NCBI GenBank assembly: GCA_945870175.1
Contig: CAMBRJ010000244.1
Coordinates: forward strand, 1-5,231
Direction: 5' to 3'
DNA: 5,231 bases
From: Gemmatimonas phototrophica
GTDB taxonomy: Bacteria > Gemmatimonadota > Gemmatimonadetes > Gemmatimonadales > Gemmatimonadaceae
A program made the translations under genes and the position numbers. This document shows positions 1 through 5,231 of the stretch, one piece after another. Each line of letters begins with the position of its first letter. The first letter of the stretch is position 1. The notes under the pieces were generated by a model. The model did not search any database. It was given only the letters and a program-made list of their open reading frames with translations, and had not been told where the DNA came from.

Positions 1-2885
1 CGGCGCTGCTGCCGCTCGGACCGTTGCACGCCCAATCCACTGGTACGGTGTCCGGTCGTGTGACCGATGAACGCTCGGGCCAACCGCTGCCCGGCGCCCA
101 GGTGTTCGTGGAGGTCACTCGCGTGGCCCGCTCTGATCAAGAGGGGCGCTACCGCCTCGTCGAAGTGCCCGCCGGCAGTCGCTCCATCACCGTGCGCATG
201 ATCGGCTATGCCACCAAGATCGTGCCGGTCACCGTCACCGCCGGACAGACGCTCACCACCAACATCAGCCTCGCCGTGCGGCCGCTCGATCTCGATGCCG
301 TGGTCGTTACCGGTCAAGGCGGTGAAATCTCCAAGCGACGCATTGCCACCACGGTCGATGTCGTGAGCCGTGAGAAAATCGAAGCGTCACCGGCCCGCCG
401 CCTCGACGAACTGCTGCAGACCAATCTGCCCAGCGCGCAGATCCGCATGACGTCGGGCCAGCCCGGCACCACGTCGATCATGCGCACCCGCGGCATCACC
501 TCGGTGAGCAGCAACTCCACGCCCGTCATCTACGTGGACGGCGTGCGCATGGACAACCTCAACACCATCGCCACGCTCGGCATGAACGTGTCCGGCGTGC
601 GCGCCCAAGGCGCGGCCACCAGCGCCATCGCCGATCTGCCGCTCGATAACATCGATCGTGTGGAGTTCATCCCCGGCGGCGCCGCCACCACGCTGTACGG
701 CTCCGATGCCGCCAACGGCGTCATTCAGATCTTCACCAAGCGCGGTGTGTCCGGCGCCACGAAGGGCTACTTCGAATCGCGCCTGGGCTACGACACGCCG
801 CAGACGCAGTTCCTCTTCTTCGACCGCACGAAGGACCTGCTGTACCGCAACGGGCTCACGCAGACGTACACCGCGGGGATCGAGGGCGGCAACAACGCCA
901 TCACGTACAGCCTCTCGGGTAACCTCCGCGCCAGCGAGAGCCAGCGCGTGTACGGCGACAACCGCGCCTTCGGCGTGCGTAACGCGATCGGCGCGAACTT
1001 GGGCACGCGGGGACGCTATCAGGGATCGTTCGCCTACAACGAGACCGACTCGCCGCGCTTCCGCAACGGCAACGGCGGTGGCTATACGTCGCTGTGGGTG
1101 CTGGAAGACGGACGCTCGAGCGCGTTCGGCTTCAACAACAACATCGACAGCATGAACGGCGAGGAATACGCCAAGCTCAAGACGTTCGTAAACGACGCCG
1201 AGCGGCTGCAGGACAACCGGGTGTTCACGCGCTCGTTCCAGAGCTCGCAGCGGATCGACTTCGATCCGATGCCCACGCTCAAGACCCACATGACGTTCGG
1301 CCTGAACAACCGTTTCAGCAAAGAGCGCGCGATCGTCACGAATGAATTTCAGGTCGCGACCAAGGCGTTCCCGGCCGGCACCACCGACCGTGGCAGCATC
1401 CAGAACTTCGAACGCGCCTTCACCGGCTTCACGTTCGATCTGGGCGGGCAACACACCAAGAACTTCGGCGACAAGCTGTCCGTTATCAGTTCCGTCGGCG
1501 CCCAGCTGTTCCGCAACGACGACGTGCAGGTGTCGTACACGGCCACCAACGTGCGGGACGGCGCGCAGACCGTCACCGGCGCCGGTGTGACGCAGAGCTC
1601 GGACCTGGCCTATCGCGTGGCGAACTACGGTGTCTTTGCCCAGACCAACATCAGCTACCTGGAGAAGTACACCATGGAGCTTGGTCTGCGTGCCGACAAG
1701 AACACGGCGTTCGGCGCCAACACGGGGGCGCAGCTTTATCCGAAGGTCGGGCTGGTGTACGCGCTCGGCGCGGAGCCGTGGCTGCGCAAGCTCATCTCGG
1801 AAAACCTGCTCTCCGATATCCGCCTGCGCGCCGCGTACGGGGTGGCGGGTCAGTTCCCGCAGCCGTTCGCGAACGACCGCACCATCGCCATCAATTCGTT
1901 CAACGGACAGCAGGCCGCGACGTTCGGCCAACCCGGCAACGCCAATCTCAAGCCGGAACGCACCGGCACCTTCGAGATGGGCACCGACCTCTCGTTCCTG
2001 CAGGAGAAGCTGACGCTGGGACTCGGGTGGTACTCGGCCCGCACCGTCGACGCGCTCATTACCGCACCGCCGGCCCCGTCCACGGGCGAAACCAACCAGA
2101 TCACCAACTTGGGTGAAATCGCCAACAAGGGGCTGGAACTGCGCGGCTCCGTCACCCCGGTGAGCAATGCGAAGTTTCGCCTCACGCTCAACGGCGCGTT
2201 CAACACGTTGGACAACAAAGTGGTCAAAATGGGTGGCACGGCGCCGTTTGCCATCAGTGGCTACAGCGCCAGCACCGTGCAGGGCGTGGTGCAGGAAGGC
2301 TACCAGGTGGGCTACCTGCGCGGTCTCAAGGCGGAATTCGGTGCGGACGGCAAGATCACCGCGATCAAGCCGCTCTCGTTCCTCGGCAACCCGACGGCCG
2401 ACAAGTTCGGCAGCTTCGGGGCCCAGATGGGCATCGGATCCCGCTTCAACTTCCTCATGAGCGCCGACTACCAGTTCGGGGCCCAGACGCACTCGTTCGA
2501 TCAGGGCTTCCGCTACCTGTACGGCCTGGCCGGCACGGAAAACTACGTACCGGCTGCCGCGCTCGCGCAGGCGCCGTACAACGGCAACCGTGCCCTGCTC
2601 TGGTCGCAGGTGCAGAACCTGTGGATTCAGAACACGGACTACGTGGCCATCCGCAACCTCACCGCGGACTACCGGATGCCCGAAAAGCTCCTGCCGCGTG
2701 GCGCCAAGGATCTGCGCGTCGCGTTCTCCATCGCGAATCCGTGGCGCTGGACCGCGTCCACCTTCGATCCTGAGACCGACTTCTCGTCGACCTCAGTGCA
2801 GGGTGGTGCGGCCGTGGGCGGTTTCAACTACGCCACCGACAGCAGCCCGCGCACCTTCCTCCTCACACTTCGCTTCGGGTTCTGA
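1..2885 (+). CDS. SusC/RagA-family TonB-dependent outer-membrane transporter (5' partial)
   Basis: This is the outer-membrane barrel of a SusCD-type uptake pair, which imports a ligand delivered by the SusD lipoprotein using TonB energy. The reading frame is open from base 3 and begins with the end of a signal peptide (ALLPLGPLHA, then Gln at 33-35), so the true start lies upstream; the TTG at 24 lies inside that peptide and is not the start. Next come a carboxypeptidase-regulatory-like beta-sandwich (about 45-290; SGRVTDERSGQPLPGAQV), a TonB-box-like DAVVVTG (294-314), and a plug with the family motif VIYVDGVR (525-548) and the plug-end motif IDRVEFIPGG...LYGSDAANGV (651-722). The rest, about 700 residues, is barrel and ends in LTLRFGF, with the terminal Phe usual for barrel assembly. 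Some 960 residues are visible, near the usual family length of about 1000. No frameshift is seen. The family call is firm; the substrate cannot be read from sequence. Confidence 0.96.
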   Translation, partial: ALLPLGPLHAQSTGTVSGRVTDERSGQPLPGAQVFVEVTRVARSDQEGRYRLVEVPAGSRSITVRMIGYATKIVPVTVTAGQTLTTNISLAVRPLDLDAVVVTGQGGEISKRRIATTVDVVSREKIEASPARRLDELLQTNLPSAQIRMTSGQPGTTSIMRTRGITSVSSNSTPVIYVDGVRMDNLNTIATLGMNVSGVRAQGAATSAIADLPLDNIDRVEFIPGGAATTLYGSDAANGVIQIFTKRGVSGATKGYFESRLGYDTPQTQFLFFDRTKDLLYRNGLTQTYTAGIEGGNNAITYSLSGNLRASESQRVYGDNRAFGVRNAIGANLGTRGRYQGSFAYNETDSPRFRNGNGGGYTSLWVLEDGRSSAFGFNNNIDSMNGEEYAKLKTFVNDAERLQDNRVFTRSFQSSQRIDFDPMPTLKTHMTFGLNNRFSKERAIVTNEFQVATKAFPAGTTDRGSIQNFERAFTGFTFDLGGQHTKNFGDKLSVISSVGAQLFRNDDVQVSYTATNVRDGAQTVTGAGVTQSSDLAYRVANYGVFAQTNISYLEKYTMELGLRADKNTAFGANTGAQLYPKVGLVYALGAEPWLRKLISENLLSDIRLRAAYGVAGQFPQPFANDRTIAINSFNGQQAATFGQPGNANLKPERTGTFEMGTDLSFLQEKLTLGLGWYSARTVDALITAPPAPSTGETNQITNLGEIANKGLELRGSVTPVSNAKFRLTLNGAFNTLDNKVVKMGGTAPFAISGYSASTVQGVVQEGYQVGYLRGLKAEFGADGKITAIKPLSFLGNPTADKFGSFGAQMGIGSRFNFLMSADYQFGAQTHSFDQGFRYLYGLAGTENYVPAAALAQAPYNGNRALLWSQVQNLWIQNTDYVAIRNLTADYRMPEKLLPRGAKDLRVAFSIANPWRWTASTFDPETDFSSTSVQGGAAVGGFNYATDSSPRTFLLTLRFGF

Positions 2886-2890
2886 TCATG
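2877..2890 (+). promoter_or_regulatory. Coupled stop/start junction between transporter and lipoprotein genes
   Basis: The transporter stop TGA (2883-2885) is followed by only two bases before the ATG at 2888. The only purine-rich stretch upstream is GGG at 2877-2879, eight bases before the ATG, a weak ribosome binding site. The tight spacing suggests that ribosomes finishing the transporter re-initiate on the lipoprotein gene, giving linked amounts of the two partners. The spacing is seen; the coupling is inferred. Confidence 0.55.
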
Positions 2891-4345
2891 CGCCGACAGA
2901 CATTGATTCCTGCGTCGGTCCGCTTGTTCGCGCCGATGCTCGCGGCCACCGCACTTGGGGCCTGCAACGCCTTCACGCCCACCGAGGTCCGGAATCCGAA
3001 CCTCACCGACCAGCAGTTCCTCAGCACCCCGGCGGCCGGCGCCTCCTGGCTGCGCGGCACCAGCCGCCAGTTTCTGGCCACGCTCAACGGCGTCGTGCAG
3101 AATGCGGAGCTCGGGTCGGACAACTACTTCAACAACTACACGACCAACAACCAACAGTTCGACGCGCCGAACATTCTGTACGTCGATCCCGATGTCACGT
3201 CGATCCAGAACACCATCGCGCGACTCCGCTACATGGCGAGCTTCGGGCTGGACAGCGTGTTCCCACGGGATCCTCTCGTGACCCCGAACGACAAGGCCGA
3301 GCTTTATTACCTGCGCGGCATTGGCAGCCTGTTCGCGGGGGAGATGTTCGTCGGACTGCCCGCCGTGCCCAACGGCCCCGTCGTCGATGCGCAAGCGAAT
3401 CTGAATGCGGCAGTCGCCGACTTCACGCAGGCGCGCACGCTCTCCACCGATGTGCCCAGCAAGAACAGCTACACGCTGGCCCTCGCGCGGGCGTACCACC
3501 GGCTGGGCAACAAGGCCAAGGCGGCCGAAGAGGCGCAGGCGCTCCTCACGGCCAATCCGACCTTCATCCGCAATGCGTCGTTTGATCCGGTCAACGGCCC
3601 GTCCAACAACATGACGGGCGTGCTGACGAGCTCCGTCAACAACTTCCAGCCGTTGCCGCGTCTCGACTTCCTGGATCCCAAGTTCCTCAACCGGGGTGCG
3701 ACGATTCAGAGCCCGATCGCCTTCCAGAAGTCGGAGGAGGCGCACCTGATCATCGCCGAAGCCAACATCGCCGACAACAGCCTCACCGCGGCGAAGGACC
3801 GGCTGAAGCTGCTGCTGGCGCTGGTGCTCACGCGCACCACGGAGCCGTGGGACAGTCGCCTGCAGCTGCGCGGTCGCGCGGCCGGCAAGGTGCTCTATCC
3901 GAACACGGCCGAGACCAAGGTCGCGTTCGCGCCCGGACAGCCGTTGCAGGACGGCTTCGTGCTCACGCGCTCCCTGCCGACCGTCCGCGTGGCGACCGTC
4001 TCCGGTACCTCGGTCACGACCGCCCGCATCGACGCCATCACCACGGCCGACGACGCACTGTACGTGCTGTACCTCATGCGCCAGGAAATCTTTATCGCCG
4101 AAGGACGCCGCCTGGCCGACCTCGGCATCAAGCTCCCCGTGGCGCAGACGGAAGTCGTCGCCAACAAGAACACCAAAGACGGCGAGCCGTACACGCTGGC
4201 GCAGATCCCGTCGTTCATCCCGCGGGCCTTCGAGATGGACGCCTTCACCTACGATGCCGCTGCCAAGACCGTGGTCATCAAGCACGACATGAACCGGACG
4301 CTTGTGTTGAACAAGACGTCTCCGCTCGTGCTTCCCTTCCACTAA
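2888..4345 (+). CDS. SusD/RagB-family nutrient-binding outer-membrane lipoprotein
   Basis: This is the ligand-capturing lid of the SusCD pair, expected on the outer membrane over the barrel encoded just upstream. The 485-residue product starts with a lipoprotein signal peptide: Arg2 and Arg3, a hydrophobic run and the lipobox LGAC with Cys26 as the lipidated residue, which supports the ATG at 2888. After the Cys comes TPTEVRNPNLT, matching the NPN-type segment common near the SusD N-terminus. Helical TPR-like segments follow: LYYLRGIGSLFAGEMF (139-154), then GLP and an NLNAAVADFTQAR helix (171-183), and YTLALARAYHRLGNKAKAAEEA (about 195-216). Later helices include EEAHLIIAEANI (283-294) and LMRQEIFIAEGRRLADLG (396-413), equivalent to the family's conserved ERR.E...EG.R..DL helix near the C-terminus. 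Length is normal for the family (about 450-600). It is a divergent member, so its ligand is unknown. It is almost certainly co-transcribed with both neighbours. Confidence 0.92.
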   Translation: MRRQTLIPASVRLFAPMLAATALGACNAFTPTEVRNPNLTDQQFLSTPAAGASWLRGTSRQFLATLNGVVQNAELGSDNYFNNYTTNNQQFDAPNILYVDPDVTSIQNTIARLRYMASFGLDSVFPRDPLVTPNDKAELYYLRGIGSLFAGEMFVGLPAVPNGPVVDAQANLNAAVADFTQARTLSTDVPSKNSYTLALARAYHRLGNKAKAAEEAQALLTANPTFIRNASFDPVNGPSNNMTGVLTSSVNNFQPLPRLDFLDPKFLNRGATIQSPIAFQKSEEAHLIIAEANIADNSLTAAKDRLKLLLALVLTRTTEPWDSRLQLRGRAAGKVLYPNTAETKVAFAPGQPLQDGFVLTRSLPTVRVATVSGTSVTTARIDAITTADDALYVLYLMRQEIFIAEGRRLADLGIKLPVAQTEVVANKNTKDGEPYTLAQIPSFIPRAFEMDAFTYDAAAKTVVIKHDMNRTLVLNKTSPLVLPFH

Positions 4346-4350
4346 GCGGT

Positions 4351-4364
4351 CGGACTCTTCCATG
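4351..4364 (+). promoter_or_regulatory. Weak ribosome binding site and start of the S58 peptidase gene
   Basis: The 16-base gap after the lipoprotein stop holds CGGA at 4351-4354, seven bases before the ATG at 4362, a modest Shine-Dalgarno match at good spacing. An in-frame GTG at 4419 is a poorer start because it would drop the arginines (4, 6, 15, 17) that make a normal positive signal-peptide n-region. No separate promoter or terminator is visible in the gap, so the gene is probably read with the two before it. Confidence 0.5.
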
Positions 4365-5231
4365 GTTCAGCGTTCCCGTTCCATCTTCACCTCCCCCGGC
4401 GCGCGATGGCGCGCCGGGGTGCTGGTCGCCACCGCGCTACCGGCGCTGGCCCTGCCAGCCCTCGCACTCCGCGCCCAGCCCGCGCGCCCGGCCACACAGC
4501 CACCGGCGCGCGTCACCGTCGTCGGCCCCGGCCCGACCAACTCGCTCACCGACGTGCCCGGACTCAAAGTCGGTCACTTCACCCGCTCGGATAGCGGCTA
4601 CCGCTCCGGCACCACCGTCATCCGCACCGAAAAAGGGGCCACGGCCGGCTACAGCCAGATGGGTGGCGCGCCGGGCACCAAAGAAACCGATCTCCTCAAG
4701 CCGGGCGGTCAGGTCCGCACCGTGCAAGCCATCATGCTCGGTGGCGGGAGTGCCTTCGGCCTCGATGCCGCCACGGGCGTGATGCAGTGGATGGAAGAGC
4801 ACAACTTCGGCGTGCCCGTGGGCGGCGGTGTCGTTCCCATCGTGCCCGCCGCGATCCTCATGGACCTCGGCCGCGGTGGCAACTTCAAGAAGCGCCCCGA
4901 CGCCTCGTTCGGCTACAAAGCCACGGAGGCCGCCACCACGGCCCCCGTCCAGAGCGGCCGCATCGGCGTGGGCATGGGTGCTGGCTGGGGCATGGGCACC
5001 GCCAGTGTGAAGCTGTCCAACGGCTACACGGTGGCGGCCATCGTCGGGCTCAACCCGGCGGGGTCACCGCTCGACCCGCGCACCTGCCTCCCCTACGGCT
5101 TCTTCCTTGAGCTCGGCGACGAGTTCAACCTCGTCCAGCCCAAGGCCGAGGAAGGCGCCGCGGCGGCCACCGGCCGCGGTGGTCCGAACGACGGCTCGGA
5201 CGGCGCCCCGCGCAATACCACCATCGCCCTC
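4362..5231 (+). CDS. Secreted S58/P1-family (DmpA/BapA-like) self-processing aminopeptidase (3' partial)
   Basis: Members of this family remove N-terminal residues from peptides; studied ones include DmpA (L-aminopeptidase/D-Ala-esterase) and BapA (beta-peptidyl aminopeptidase). They are made as inactive precursors that cut themselves in two, exposing a nucleophile at the new N-terminus. The first 290 residues are present. A signal peptide is clear: Arg-rich n-region, hydrophobic run 19-36 and likely cleavage after Ala38 (LRA|Q), so the enzyme should work in the periplasm or outside. Family motifs follow in order: NSLTDVPGLKVGH (60-72), SGTTVI (82-87), MLGGGSAFGLDAATGVM (125-141), PVGGGVVPIVPAAILMDL and NGYTVAAIVGLNPAGSPLDP. 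A Gly/Ala-rich linker leads to NTTIAL at 285-290, which fits the self-cleavage site with Thr286 as nucleophile. The remainder, including the rest of the small subunit, lies beyond the window. Substrate range (L-, D- or beta-residues) cannot be told. Confidence 0.93.
   Translation, partial: MVQRSRSIFTSPGARWRAGVLVATALPALALPALALRAQPARPATQPPARVTVVGPGPTNSLTDVPGLKVGHFTRSDSGYRSGTTVIRTEKGATAGYSQMGGAPGTKETDLLKPGGQVRTVQAIMLGGGSAFGLDAATGVMQWMEEHNFGVPVGGGVVPIVPAAILMDLGRGGNFKKRPDASFGYKATEAATTAPVQSGRIGVGMGAGWGMGTASVKLSNGYTVAAIVGLNPAGSPLDPRTCLPYGFFLELGDEFNLVQPKAEEGAAAATGRGGPNDGSDGAPRNTTIAL
4394..4419. repeat. Perfect 11-bp G/C inverted repeat (hairpin) in the peptidase 5' coding region
   Basis: CCCCGGCGCGC at 4394-4404 is repeated as its exact reverse complement at 4409-4419, separated by the loop GATG. 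All eleven pairs are G-C, so the RNA hairpin should be very stable. It starts 33 bases into the peptidase gene and 49 bases after the lipoprotein stop, covering codons 11-20 (the signal-peptide n-region). There is no run of T after it, so it is not a classical intrinsic terminator. It may act as an mRNA-stabilising or expression-tuning element, or be a chance product of high GC. Confidence 0.75.

Noticed and set aside
2415..2486. Direct repeat TTCGGGGCCCAG at 2415-2426 and 2475-2486, 60 bases apart
   Set aside because: Both copies are in frame and encode FGAQ in neighbouring barrel segments; similar short strand motifs are common in barrels and the flanks do not match.
387..2492. Long open frame on the minus strand (701 codons) opposite the transporter gene
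   Set aside because: Its translation is rich in Arg, Val, Ala, Gly and His with no recognisable domain, and it lies fully opposite a gene with clear family motifs. Long antisense frames are expected from strong third-position GC bias.
2893..2927. Possible hairpin CCGAC...GTCGG at the start of the SusD-like gene
   Set aside because: The stem is only about five pairs with a loop of some twenty bases, too weak to separate from chance.
2828..4363. Long open frame on the minus strand (511 codons) opposite the SusD-like gene
   Set aside because: It mirrors the lipoprotein gene almost end to end, has low-complexity Arg/Gly/Val-rich content and no family signature, so it is a codon-bias shadow.
4394..4419. 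Intrinsic terminator between the SusD-like and peptidase genes
   Set aside because: The stem is strong but is followed by GTGCTGGTC rather than a T run, and it lies inside the peptidase coding region, so it is listed as an inverted repeat instead.
3847..4782. Plus-strand open frame bridging the SusD-like and peptidase genes
   Set aside because: It overlaps two well-supported genes in a different frame, and its translation is Arg/Pro/Ser-rich low-complexity sequence typical of an out-of-frame reading of GC-rich DNA.

Overview
The window is GC-rich (about two thirds G+C by eye) and carries three genes on the + strand, packed almost without gaps: a SusC/RagA-type TonB-dependent outer-membrane transporter (cut off at the left edge), its SusD/RagB-type lipoprotein partner, and a secreted S58/P1-family (DmpA/BapA-like) self-processing aminopeptidase (cut off at the right edge). 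SusC/SusD pairs are the hallmark of Bacteroidota, but high GC, a divergent SusD and signal peptides ending in A|Q suggest a Gemmatimonadota-type bacterium; a high-GC Rhodothermota relative is the main alternative. This taxonomic call is inference.

Layout: 1-2885 SusC-like transporter, from the end of its signal peptide through a carboxypeptidase-regulatory-like domain, plug and beta-barrel. After 2 bp, 2888-4345 encodes the SusD-like lipoprotein (485 aa, lipobox Cys26). After 16 bp, 4362-5231 encodes the first 290 residues of the S58 peptidase; the window ends just after a probable self-cleavage site (Asn285-Thr286). There is no gene-free stretch over 300 bases, and I saw no RNA gene, mobile element or CRISPR array.

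Working model: the SusD lipoprotein captures a ligand at the cell surface, the SusC barrel imports it with TonB energy, and the peptidase trims peptides in the periplasm. The peptidase suggests a peptide-type ligand, as for RagAB, rather than a glycan. This rests on gene order and family knowledge only. The most notable non-coding signal is a perfect 11-bp all-G/C inverted repeat with a 4-nt loop (4394-4419) inside the first 20 codons of the peptidase gene, where it could set peptidase expression apart from the transporter genes.
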